DNA of 44,625 bases, taken from positions 1 to 44,625 of the forward strand of contig NZ_BNAD01000021.1 in the NCBI RefSeq assembly GCF_014653115.1, read 5' to 3'. Both the position numbers and the translations under genes were made by a program. Shown here piece after piece: positions 1 through 7,017 of the stretch; the first letter of the stretch is position 1; each line of letters starts with the position of its first letter. Source of the DNA: Nocardioides flavus (ex Wang et al. 2016). Its GTDB lineage: Bacteria > Actinomycetota > Actinomycetes > Propionibacteriales > Nocardioidaceae. The notes beneath the pieces are model-generated. The model worked only from the letters and a program-made list of their open reading frames with translations. It did not search any database and was not told where the DNA came from.

Positions 1-57
1 GTTCCTCGCGACACGGACCACGTCGTCGCGGAACTCCTGGGGGTACGGCTTCGGCAC
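1..57 (-). CDS. IS3-family transposase OrfA, N-terminal fragment (runs off the left edge)
   Basis: Read on the minus strand, the first 19 codons give VPKPYPQEFRDDVVRVARN, which I recognise as the start of the small helix-turn-helix subunit (OrfA) of IS3-type transposases common in actinobacteria. OrfA binds the ends of the insertion sequence. I start it at GTG 57-55 because GGAAGG lies nine bases upstream; an in-frame ATG at 66 abuts that GGAAGG and could not use it. Only the N-terminus is inside the window, so it is unknown whether the element is complete. The end of the IS should lie between about 67 and 112, next to the truncated helicase. Confidence 0.75.
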   Translation of the reverse strand, partial: MPKPYPQEFRDDVVRVARN

Positions 58-106
58 AGTGCACATCCTTCCAGCGGCACCTCTCGGCACCACAGATCAG
101 ATGTCA

Positions 107-1102
107 CCTATCCGTGCAGCAGTCCCCACCTTCGTGGGCGACCCACTTCAGGGCATCTACTCCTGGGCTGGTGCTGAGCCCGCCAAGGTGGAGGCCGAAC
201 TTCGAGAGATCTGCGGCGATCCGATTCCACTCACGGTCTCGTACCGCTCGTCGCCGGCCGTCCTAGCCATGTTGAACGGCGTCTCCGGTCGGCTTGGGGG
301 AGGTGAACTGCAGGCCGCGAGTCCCGAGGACTGGCCCGGCGGTGGTGCCGCGTCTGTCTTCAAGCTGCCCTCGACCACCGATGAGGCCTCGTTCATCGCT
401 GCAATCAGCGAACAGATCGTGAAGGCAGACCCGACCGCATCGGTGGGCGTCATCGCTCGGTCTGGATGGAGACGTGGCGAGATCGATCAGGCCTTCGCTG
501 GCATGGCAGATGTCCCGTGCCGTAGGTGGGATCTTGCCATCGAGGACCCTGCAATCCTCGATCGCCTCCGGGCGGCCGTGGCTGGGATGCCCAAGGGGAT
601 CTCGTTCGAGGACGCACTCGCGCGGGTGATAGCGACGACCGACCCCAGCGATGTCGACACCCTCGAGCAGGTGCAAGACGCATTCGAACAACTCGAGGCG
701 GTCGGCGCGGCGGGCGTCCGGTCCGCTCTGCAGCAGTTCCGACTCCGCCAGGATGATGCACCGATCGAACCGGGCGTTCATCTCTTGAACGCGCACACCG
801 GCAAGGGACAACAGTTCGACTGGGTGTTCATCCCGGGTCTGGAGGAGCGCCACCTGCCTGATCGACGCTCCAGCAGCGGCGCGGCTTTGGCCGAGGAGGA
901 GCGCGTGCTACTCGTCATGCTCTCTCGGGCAAAGCATGGCGTCGTGGTGACGTACGCACAGACGCTATCCGGGATGTACGGGCCCTATGCCTCCAAGCCG
1001 AGCCGATGGCTGTCCGGGCTCGCAGCTACCGCGACCATGAACTGGGAGCAGTTGGAGGCTCATCTGAATGAGCTCTATCCCAAGCAGGAAGCTGCCAAGT
1101 GA
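107..1102 (+). pseudogene. UvrD-like superfamily 1 helicase, 5'-truncated remnant
   Basis: The reading frame encodes the C-terminal half of a UvrD/Rep-type helicase: FVGDPLQGIYSWAGA (motif III region), LTVSYRSS (motif IV), HTGKGQQFDWVFIPG (motif V) and EEERVLLVMLSRAK (motif VI). The Walker A domain and motif II, which must precede these, are absent. The frame stays open to a GTG at 59, but the residues before about position 113 look unrelated and overlap the leader of the IS3 transposase, so I infer that the IS removed the 5' part. The protein would lack ATPase activity. GC and codon use are lower than in the core genes to the right. Helicases of this sort occur in mobile elements and in defence pairs such as Gabija (GajB), but no partner gene is in view. 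Confidence 0.75.
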
Positions 1103-1255
1103 ACTTCACCCGCAGGAACGTCGAGGCACTGGGGAGCCCGGTTTGCGGCAATGTCGGATCGGTCGATTCCGTGCCCGGCGAAGGGCCGCCTTCCGGCCGC
1201 GGTCAGGACATCGCTGCGTCGGTCCAGCCAACTTGTCTTGCCGGACTGGCGCCCG

Positions 1256-2443
1256 CTAGCTGCGGCACGGTTGCTCGAGTTCTCTGGAGGCTCCTTCTCC
1301 TGCGTGGCGCCCGGCTGCAAAGGCGGCATCCACTGCTGCACGGGTTCGCTCGGTGCTGCTGGGCATGAGATGGGTATAGGTGCGCAAAGTGAAGCCGGGG
1401 TCGCTGTGGCCGAGGTACTCGGACACGGCGCGAATCGATTCGCCGGCGTCTAGGAGCACGGAGGCGTACCAGTGGCGTAGGGCGTGCATGCCGTTGTCAC
1501 GGGATTGCTCGATGCCCACATGGGCTTGGCCGGGCTTCCAGAGCCGTGTGTTGAAGTAGTTTCGGTTGAGGGCAGAGCGCTCGCGTGTGGTGAGTATGAG
1601 TCCTGCGCTCAAATTGGTGTTCGCCTGGGGAGTTCCCCACGGGAGTGTGACGCTACGTCGCGGGTAGGTGGCGAGGTGGCTACTGAGTTCCGTTGCGACG
1701 CTCTCGGGCAGGGGGACGGTGCGGGTCTTCTCGCCCTTCGGCAGGCCAAAGACGAGGCGGTTACCTCCGAACACCTTGACTTGTCGCCTGACCTCGACGA
1801 CCCCGCGGAGGAAGTCGATGTCCTCGACCGCGAGCCCGAATACCTCGCCTTGGCGTAGTCCCAGCCCCGAACCTAACGTGACTGCGATCCTGTATTGGGG
1901 CGGAAGCGCGTCGTGCATGGAGGAGACCCATTCTGACGGCCAAGGCACCACCTTGCGACGCGAAGTTGCTGGCCTTGTCACTGAACTGGCCTTGCATGGA
2001 TTCTTGGCAATCATGTCGTCGTCGACCGCAGCCGAGAAGATCGCAGACACGTTGGAGAAGATGACGCGCCGGTAGGTCTCGGCCATCTCCATCGAACGCA
2101 GGAGCTTCTGAATCGTCGACGGCTTAATCTGTCGCAGTTCGAGGTGTCCCAGCGTCGGGAACACGTGGAGCCTGAGTCGCAACTCAGTCGCCTCATAGGT
2201 CAGTGGACTGAAGGTCCGGCTGTCGAGCCACTCCTCGGCATAGGCCCGAAACGAGATCCTGCCGGCGTCGACATCAAGGTAGGTTCCACGGAGCTTGTCC
2301 GCCTCAACCGTGTTGCGGAATGCGACCGCCTCGGCTTTGCGTCTGAAGGTCTTGCGGCGCTGCCGCCCCTCGGGATCTCGATAGTTCACAACGTAACGAG
2401 GGCTCCCGTCGTCCGCTGGCCTACCGGGACTAATGCTGGCCAT
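1256..2443 (-). CDS. Tyrosine recombinase / integrase of an integrated element
   Basis: This 395-residue protein is a phage-type site-specific recombinase. The N-terminus (about 1-60, with YVVNYRDPEGRQRRKTFRRK) resembles an arm-binding domain, followed by a SAM-like core-binding domain (about 65-150) and the catalytic domain. Catalytic residues visible are the first Arg in LGLRQGE, the beta-hairpin Lys in LPKGEKTRTV, H320-x-x-R323 (HALR), His 346 (LGHSD) and the nucleophile Tyr 356 (RTYTHL). The set is complete, so the enzyme should be active. ATG at 2443 follows AAGGA at a good distance. The excisionase-like gene lies 105 bp upstream in the same direction, the usual int-xis order. Length and domains fit integrases of actinobacterial integrative elements and prophages. 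Confidence 0.93.
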   Translation of the reverse strand: MASISPGRPADDGSPRYVVNYRDPEGRQRRKTFRRKAEAVAFRNTVEADKLRGTYLDVDAGRISFRAYAEEWLDSRTFSPLTYEATELRLRLHVFPTLGHLELRQIKPSTIQKLLRSMEMAETYRRVIFSNVSAIFSAAVDDDMIAKNPCKASSVTRPATSRRKVVPWPSEWVSSMHDALPPQYRIAVTLGSGLGLRQGEVFGLAVEDIDFLRGVVEVRRQVKVFGGNRLVFGLPKGEKTRTVPLPESVATELSSHLATYPRRSVTLPWGTPQANTNLSAGLILTTRERSALNRNYFNTRLWKPGQAHVGIEQSRDNGMHALRHWYASVLLDAGESIRAVSEYLGHSDPGFTLRTYTHLMPSSTERTRAAVDAAFAAGRHAGEGASRELEQPCRS

Positions 2444-2548
2444 GGCTGTCCTTGGCAGAGTCCGACCGGGTGACCAGCAAGGCTGACGAACATCTGCGGC
2501 GTGGTGGCGCTAGAACCGATTCCGGCTGAGGCTGATGGCCTCTCGGTG

Positions 2549-2824
2549 TCACTGATTCTCCTCGAGTTGCACCGTCCAATTGATCACGGTTGCTGCCCGC
2601 CAGCGCAGGTGCTTTCCGACACGGAAGCCGGCCGGGCCGTAGCCCGTCGTCCGCCAGGAGTAGATGGTCTGCTTGGTCACGCCAAGGTAGGACGCGACAT
2701 CGTCGATGTCCCACAGCTCTTCGGCGTCGACCAGCCTGGGTGCCCGGCTGCCGCGGCCTCCGCGCCGCCGCGGCCCAAAGATTCCCGGTTCCATAGCCGG
2801 CACGTTCGAGTTCGTTGCCATCAT
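2549..2824 (-). CDS. Excisionase-like helix-turn-helix protein
   Basis: This 91-residue protein has a MerR-type winged helix in its C-terminal half: LWDIDDVASYLGVTKQTIYS forms the helix-turn-helix and FRVGKHLRWR the wing. Such small proteins next to a tyrosine integrase usually act as recombination directionality factors, bending DNA at the attachment site to favour excision, and sometimes as regulators. I start at the first of two ATGs (2824) because GAGGAGGGG lies just upstream; earlier in-frame starts at 2869 and 2854 lack this. The N-terminal part (GPRRRGGRGSRAPR) is basic and probably disordered. The stop is 105 bp before the integrase start, and the two genes probably share a transcript. 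Confidence 0.82.
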   Translation of the reverse strand: MMATNSNVPAMEPGIFGPRRRGGRGSRAPRLVDAEELWDIDDVASYLGVTKQTIYSWRTTGYGPAGFRVGKHLRWRAATVINWTVQLEENQ

Positions 2825-3057
2825 CAAGCCCCTCCTCGCGGCGTTGACGGACATTTGGTCTACGGGCACCTATGTCCGACGGCCGCATGGGAGCGATCAC
2901 GTCGGAGGAAACGATGTGACGGCAAGATGACTCGGGCATCGCGGCGGTGGTCGCCAAACTGTGCGATGCCAGGCTGGTGGCTCGGGCAACCGACCCGGGC
3001 CGCGACCTACCCGAACAGGCCCCTGAGGACCGCGTGGCAGGAGATAGCGCTACCCAA

Positions 3058-3079
3058 ATTTGTACCGGATTTGTAACAG
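3058..3079. repeat. Tandem 11-base unit, possible integrase arm site
   Basis: ATTTGTACCGG and ATTTGTAACAG lie head to tail. They share the first seven bases and sit beyond the excisionase gene, where arm-type or core sites of an integrase would be expected. Function is inferred only from location. Confidence 0.3.
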
Positions 3080-3098
3080 ACGAGCGGCTACCAACAGC

Positions 3099-3138
3099 AA
3101 ACGCCGCCGAACGACCAAAAGGTCGCTCGGCGGCGTTT
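3099..3138 (-). terminator. Strong hairpin terminator behind glnA
   Basis: Arms at 3099-3116 and 3121-3138 enclose a four-base A loop. On the minus strand (the glnA transcript) the 18-bp stem pairs throughout with a single G-U, and the RNA continues with a U-rich stretch (GUUUGCUGUU). On the plus strand the same position is an A-C mismatch, so it should work best for glnA. Confidence 0.85.
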
Positions 3139-3160
3139 ATGCAGGTCAGCGGCTGTTCTT

Positions 3161-3191
3161 TGCGGTCGTTCGGCGTTGCTGAATGACCGCA
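3161..3191. repeat. Second hairpin between glnA and its terminator
   Basis: A 13-bp stem with a five-base loop, starting TGCGGTC and ending GACCGCA. It pairs better as plus-strand RNA (three G-U pairs) than as glnA RNA, where those become A-C mismatches. It shares GGTCG(C/T)TCGGCG with the neighbouring terminator arm at 3121-3132, which suggests partial duplication. It begins 14 bases after the glnA stop codon. Confidence 0.5.
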
Positions 3192-3204
3192 GCCGGAGGC
3201 CCGG

Positions 3205-4626
3205 TTAGATGTCGTAGTAGAGCTCGAACTCGTGCGGGTGGGGCCGCAGCTGGACCGGGGCGATCTCCTGGGTCCGCTTGAAGTGGATCCAGGTCTCGAT
3301 CAGGTCGTCGGTGAACACGCCACCGGCCGTCAGGTACTCGTGGTCGGCCTCGAGCGCGTCGAGCACGGCGTTGAGGCTGGTCGGCACCTGGTCGATCTCG
3401 GCCATCTCGTCCGGCGGCAGCTCGTAGATGTCCTTGTCGATCGGGGCCGCGGGCTCCGTCTTGTTCTGGACGCCGTCGAGGCCGGCGAGCATGAGCGCGG
3501 CGAAGGCGAGGTAGGGGTTCGCCGACGGGTCGGGGAAGCGGGTCTCGACGCGCTTGGCCTTGGGGTTGGCGCCCGTGATCGGGATGCGGACCGAGGCGGA
3601 GCGGTTGCGCGAGGAGTAGACCAGCGAGATCGGCGCCTCGAAGCCGGGCACCAGGCGGTGGTAGGAGTTCACCGTCGGGTTGGTGAAGGCCAGCAGCGAC
3701 GGGGCGTGGGCAAGGATGCCGCCGATGTACCAGCGGGCGGTGTCGGACAGCCCGGCGTACCCGGTCTCGTCGAAGAACAGCGGCTCGCCGTTCTTCCACA
3801 GCGACTGGTGCACGTGCATGCCGGAGCCGTTGTCGCCGAAGATGGGCTTCGGCATGAAGGTGACCGACTTGCCCTGCTCCCAGGCCGTGTTCTTGATGAG
3901 GTACTTGAACTTCATCACGTCGTCGGCGGCCTTGAGCAGCGTGTCGAAGCGGTAGTTGATCTCCGCCTGGCCGGCGGTGCCGACCTCGTGGTGGGCGCGC
4001 TCGACGAGCAGGCCGCTGGCCTCGAGGTTCTTGACCATGTCGGCGCGCAGGTCGCTGTAGTGGTCGTACGGCTCGACGGGGAAGTAGCCGCCCTTGAGGC
4101 GCGTCTTGTAGCCCTTGTTCTGGCCGTCGTCCTTGCCGGAGTTCCACCAGCCCTCGACGGAGTCGATGTGGTAGTAGCCCTCGTTGACGCCCGTGCTGTA
4201 GCGGACGTTGTCGAAGATGTAGAACTCGGCCTCGGGGGCGAAGTAGGCGGTGTCCGCGATGCCCGTCGAGTCGAGGTAGGCCAGCGCCTTGCGCGCGATG
4301 TTGCGCGGGTCGCGGCTGTAGGCCTCGCCGGTGATCGGGTCGTGGATGAAGAAGTTGACGTTCAGCGTCTTGGACTTGCGGAACGGGTCGAGGTACGCCG
4401 TGGTGGGGTCCGGGAACAGCGACATGTCGGACTCGTTGATGGCCTGGAAGCCGCGGATCGAGGAGCCGTCGAAGCCGAGGCCGTCGTCGAAGACGCTCTG
4501 GTCGAAGGAGGAGGCCGGGACCGTGAAGTGCTGCATCACGCCGGGCAGGTCGCAGAAGCGGACGTCGATCATCTCGACGCCCTCGTCCTTGATGAACTTC
4601 AGGAGCTCATCGGAGTTGTTGAACAT
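3205..4626 (-). CDS. glnA: Glutamine synthetase type I (ammonium assimilation)
   Basis: The 473-residue product makes glutamine from glutamate, ammonia and ATP as a cytosolic dodecamer. N-terminal beta-grasp and C-terminal catalytic domains are complete; GSSIRGFQ, APEAEFYIFD, NGSGMHVHQSLWKNG and the active-site loop residues around NPTVNSYHRLVPG are visible. Tyr 401 lies in DIYELPPDEM, matching the adenylylation site (Tyr 397 of enterobacterial GlnA), so control by GlnE-type adenylylation is expected. The start at MFNNSDE is set by AAGGAGG just upstream; a longer frame to 4695 is not supported. A GlnR box lies upstream and a strong terminator downstream. It corresponds to glnA1 of mycobacteria, which sits in the same order next to an RDD protein, a DUF4191 protein and lipA. 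Confidence 0.98.
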   Translation of the reverse strand: MFNNSDELLKFIKDEGVEMIDVRFCDLPGVMQHFTVPASSFDQSVFDDGLGFDGSSIRGFQAINESDMSLFPDPTTAYLDPFRKSKTLNVNFFIHDPITGEAYSRDPRNIARKALAYLDSTGIADTAYFAPEAEFYIFDNVRYSTGVNEGYYHIDSVEGWWNSGKDDGQNKGYKTRLKGGYFPVEPYDHYSDLRADMVKNLEASGLLVERAHHEVGTAGQAEINYRFDTLLKAADDVMKFKYLIKNTAWEQGKSVTFMPKPIFGDNGSGMHVHQSLWKNGEPLFFDETGYAGLSDTARWYIGGILAHAPSLLAFTNPTVNSYHRLVPGFEAPISLVYSSRNRSASVRIPITGANPKAKRVETRFPDPSANPYLAFAALMLAGLDGVQNKTEPAAPIDKDIYELPPDEMAEIDQVPTSLNAVLDALEADHEYLTAGGVFTDDLIETWIHFKRTQEIAPVQLRPHPHEFELYYDI

Positions 4627-4704
4627 TCGGTTCCTCCTTGACGGCGGCGCGCGCACGTCCAGTTTGCAGCGTTCGGGAGCGGAGCCTCGTTGCACCGTGC
4701 CGCC

Positions 4705-4710
4705 ACGCTA
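4705..4710 (-). promoter_or_regulatory. Candidate -10 box of glnA
   Basis: TAGCGT on the minus strand matches the actinobacterial TANNNT -10 and lies between the GlnR box and glnA, about 80 bases before the start. No good -35 is seen at the right spacing, which suits an activator-dependent promoter. Confidence 0.5.
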
Positions 4711-4720
4711 GGTCGGAGCA

Positions 4721-4758
4721 GTTTCCAGACCGTATCCCGTTTGTTTCGCCCGTGTTAC
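4721..4758 (-). promoter_or_regulatory. GlnR box upstream of glnA
   Basis: On the minus strand the sequence reads GTAAC-N6-GAAAC-N6-GATAC-N6-GAAAC. This is the full a1-b1-a2-b2 arrangement of the GlnR operator (gTnAc-n6-GaAAc repeated) established for Streptomyces and other actinobacteria, with exact six-base spacers. It lies directly upstream of the candidate -10 box, so GlnR should activate glnA under nitrogen limitation. Confidence 0.9.
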
Positions 4759-4804
4759 AGGTGCCCGGCGGATGGGCCGCCCCGGAGGCCCTCGGAGCGC
4801 CTCC

Positions 4805-4810
4805 TAGGCT
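4805..4810 (+). promoter_or_regulatory. -10 box for a leaderless RDD-gene transcript
   Basis: TAGGCT lies six bases before the GTG at 4817, so transcription should begin at or next to the start codon. No ribosome binding site is present. Confidence 0.65.
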
Positions 4811-4816
4811 GGGTGC

Positions 4817-5197
4817 GTGACCAGCGCTGTAACACCGGAGCTCGAGGCGGCCACCTGGGGCCGCCGCGTCCTGGCCCTCTTCGTCGACTGGGTGGCCTGC
4901 CTGGCCGTGGTCGAGGGGTTGGTGGCGGCCGGCGTGCTCTCCGGCAACCCCAACGGCCTCGGCACGCTGGCGCTGTTCGTCGTCGAGTCGACGTTGTTCA
5001 CCGCGGTGGCCGGCGGCTCCTTCGGCAAGCTGGCCACGCGGCTGCGGGTCGTGCGCCGCGACGGTGGCGGACCGGTGTCGCTGGCGCGGGCGCTCGTACG
5101 CTCCGTGCTCGTCGCGCTGCTGCTGCCGCCGCTCCTGACCTTCGACGGGCGTGGTCTGCACGACGTGGCAGCGGGGACGCGGACGGTCACGGTCTGA
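4817..5197 (+). CDS. RDD-family membrane protein
   Basis: This 126-residue protein fits the RDD family: two or three hydrophobic helices (about 17-40, 47-66 and 91-110), with charged residues around WGRRVLALFVDWVA and RLRVVRRDGGGPVSLARALVRS. RDD proteins are small membrane proteins of mostly unknown role, a few linked to ion exchange. In mycobacteria the same small protein (Rv2219A) lies between glnA1 and the DUF4191 gene, as here. GTG is chosen because a -10 box sits six bases upstream. It is convergent with the DUF4191 gene, a REP-like hairpin lying between them. Confidence 0.88.
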   Translation: MTSAVTPELEAATWGRRVLALFVDWVACLAVVEGLVAAGVLSGNPNGLGTLALFVVESTLFTAVAGGSFGKLATRLRVVRRDGGGPVSLARALVRSVLVALLLPPLLTFDGRGLHDVAAGTRTVTV

Positions 5198-5210
5198 CCA
5201 CTTCCCGCCG

Positions 5211-5255
5211 GGGTCTCGTGACGGTCGCTGCGCGACCTCCTCGACCAGCGGGTGG
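5211..5255. repeat. REP-like palindromic element between convergent genes
   Basis: The stretch beginning GGTCTCGTGACGGTCGC and ending CGACCTCCTCGACCAGCGG contains a perfect inner stem (GGTCGC-TGC-GCGACC) and imperfect outer complementarity. I recognise this GGTCTCG...CTCCTCGACCA layout as a repeat scattered through Nocardioides-type genomes. Its place between two converging stop codons suggests it also ends transcription. Confidence 0.6.
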
Positions 5256-5259
5256 TGGT

Positions 5260-5967
5260 TCAGCGGCCGCGCTGCTGCGAGCGCATGCCCTTCATCGACG
5301 TCGGGATCGGTCCCTTGGGCAGCGGCAGCTTGCCGCGCTGGGCGTCGAGCGCCTTGAGCCGCTGGAGGATGTCGGTCATCTCGGCCGGCTTCACGTTGCG
5401 GCCCAGCTTCTGCACGTGGCGCACCAGCTTGGGCAGCGGCACCTCGCCGTCGCCGCGACCGCAGACGACCTCGTGGATCGGCACCCCGTAGGCGACGCGC
5501 TCGTGCTTCTTGCGCTCGGTGACCAGCAGCTGCCGGACCCGCGCGTTGCTGGAGCCCTCGCCCACCAGGACGATGCCGGGCGGGCCGACGACGCGGTGCA
5601 CGACGTCCTGCTGCTTGGTGAACCCGACGACCGGGTCGACCTTCCAGCCACGGCGCAGCATCTGCAGCGCGCCGGCGCCCGCGGCGGGCTGGCCCTCCAT
5701 CTGCGTGTACGCCGCGCGCTGGGCGCGGCGACCGAAGACGAGCAGCGCGCACAGCAGGCCGATCATCAGCGCACCGACCACCGAGATGATCCAGCCGAGG
5801 AGACCGTCGCCGGGCAGCACCCACATCAGCGCGAAGCCGAGGGCGGCGCCGAGCACGAAGACGCCCATCACGATCAGGCCGATGCGCGGGTCGCTCCGCT
5901 TGGCCATCTGGTAGGTCTGCATGATCTGCCCGCGGCGGGAGCTGGGCGTGGAGGCGGGGGTCGACAT
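5260..5967 (-). CDS. DUF4191-family membrane protein
   Basis: This 235-residue protein has two transmembrane helices (about 30-51 and 57-77) and a cytosolic domain with GWKVDPVVGFTKQQDVVHRVVG and GPPGIVLVGEG. It matches the DUF4191 family, the mycobacterial member of which (Rv2219) also lies between lipA and glnA1. Function is unknown; the constant linkage to lipA hints at a role tied to lipoate or envelope housekeeping, but nothing in the sequence proves it. The start at MSTPAS (5967) is preceded by a weak AAGG. The stop is near GMRSQQRGR, a basic tail. It is 47 bp downstream of lipA and probably cotranscribed. Confidence 0.85.
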   Translation of the reverse strand: MSTPASTPSSRRGQIMQTYQMAKRSDPRIGLIVMGVFVLGAALGFALMWVLPGDGLLGWIISVVGALMIGLLCALLVFGRRAQRAAYTQMEGQPAAGAGALQMLRRGWKVDPVVGFTKQQDVVHRVVGPPGIVLVGEGSSNARVRQLLVTERKKHERVAYGVPIHEVVCGRGDGEVPLPKLVRHVQKLGRNVKPAEMTDILQRLKALDAQRGKLPLPKGPIPTSMKGMRSQQRGR

Positions 5968-6014
5968 GAGGTGGCCTTGTCCGGTCAGGGGTTGAACAGG
6001 TTCGTGGGTGCAGG

Positions 6015-6959
6015 TCAGGCGGTCGCGGCGGCGGCGCGCGCGTCCATGGCCTGACCGTACAGCCGGCCGGCGCGGTAGGACGAGCGGACCAGCGGGCCGG
6101 ACAGGGCGCCGGCGAAGCCGATCTCGTCGGCCTCTGCCTTGAGCTCGACGAACTCCTCGGGCTTGACCCACCGCTCGACGGGGTGGTGGCGCGGCGAGGG
6201 GCGCAGGTACTGGGTGATGGTGATGAGCTCGCAGCCGGCCTCGTGCAGGTCGCGCAGCGCCTGGGAGACCTCCTCGCGCGTCTCGCCCATGCCGAGGATC
6301 AGGTTGGACTTCGTCACCAGCCCGAAGTCACGGGCCTGGGTGATCACGTCGAGGGACCGGTCGTAGCGGAAGGCCGGCCGGATCCGCTTGAAGATCCGCG
6401 GCACCGTCTCCACGTTGTGGGCGAGCACCTCGGGACGGGACTCGAAGACCTCCTGCAGCAGGTCGGGCTTGCCGTTGAAGTCGGGGATGAGGTTCTCCAC
6501 GCCCGTGTCGGGGTTGAGCTCGTGGATCGCGCGCACCGTCTCGGCGTACAGCCAGGCGCCGCCGTCGGGCAGGTCGTCGCGGGCGACGCCGGTGATCGTG
6601 GCGTAGCGCAGCTGCATCTTCTGCACCGACTCCGCCACGCGGCGCGGCTCGTCGCGGTCGAGGGCCTGCGGCTTGCCGGTGTCGATCTGGCAGAAGTCGC
6701 AGCGGCGCGTGCACTGGTCGCCGCCGATGAGGAAGGTGGCCTCGCGGTCCTCCCAGCACTCGAAGATGTTGGGGCAGCCCGCCTCCTGGCACACCGTGTG
6801 CAGGCCCTCGGACTTCACGAGGTTCTGCAGCGAGGTGTACTCCGGGCCCATCTTGGCCCGGGTCTTGATCCACTCCGGCTTGCGCTCGATCGGGGTCTCG
6901 GCGTTGCGGACCTCGAGACGGAGGAGCTTGCGTCCTTCAGGGGCGGGAGCAGTCGTCAC
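6015..6959 (-). CDS. lipA: Lipoyl synthase
   Basis: This 314-residue radical-SAM enzyme inserts two sulfurs into octanoyl groups on lipoyl domains. Both iron-sulfur motifs are present: the auxiliary cluster cysteines in CQEAGCPNIFEC and the radical-SAM CxxxCxxC in CTRRCDFC. The C-terminal RSSYRAG serine ligand of the auxiliary cluster is also intact. I start at GTG 6959 because TAGAGT lies seven bases upstream, giving a leaderless transcript; the frame is open to 6995 without support. It acts after LipB, whose gene lies about 2.1 kb upstream beyond an inserted ABC transporter pair. Its substrates here probably include the two lipoyl domains of the E2 protein at 15096-17015 and the glycine-cleavage H protein. 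Confidence 0.97.
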   Translation of the reverse strand: MTTAPAPEGRKLLRLEVRNAETPIERKPEWIKTRAKMGPEYTSLQNLVKSEGLHTVCQEAGCPNIFECWEDREATFLIGGDQCTRRCDFCQIDTGKPQALDRDEPRRVAESVQKMQLRYATITGVARDDLPDGGAWLYAETVRAIHELNPDTGVENLIPDFNGKPDLLQEVFESRPEVLAHNVETVPRIFKRIRPAFRYDRSLDVITQARDFGLVTKSNLILGMGETREEVSQALRDLHEAGCELITITQYLRPSPRHHPVERWVKPEEFVELKAEADEIGFAGALSGPLVRSSYRAGRLYGQAMDARAAAATA

Positions 6960-6966
6960 GCCCGCC

Positions 6967-6972
6967 ACTCTA
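6967..6972 (-). promoter_or_regulatory. -10 box for leaderless lipA
   Basis: TAGAGT on the minus strand lies seven bases before the lipA GTG; no ribosome binding site is seen. Confidence 0.65.
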
Positions 6973-7017
6973 CGACGGGGGGCAGGGGCCCCCAACTCAC
7001 GCCTCGTACGTCCTCGC

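Larger units (their letters stand above)
2825..3204. other. 380-bp intergenic region at the element/glnA border
   Basis: I see no convincing gene here. The part next to the excisionase should hold its promoter. An 11-base unit occurs twice in tandem at 3058-3079 (ATTTGTACCGG then ATTTGTAACAG) in a locally AT-richer patch; such repeats could be integrase arm sites or part of an attachment core, but this is a guess. The right end holds two hairpins behind glnA (listed separately). The border of the integrated element probably lies in this interval; with the other end outside the window no direct-repeat att pair can be shown. Confidence 0.5.

Noticed and set aside
107..1102. Assignment of the helicase remnant to Gabija (GajB)
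   Set aside because: Motifs fit many UvrD-like helicases, the N-terminus is gone and no GajA partner is in the window.
2825..3204. tRNA gene as the integration site
   Set aside because: No tRNA arm pattern or GGTTCGANTCC-like T-loop is found near the element border.
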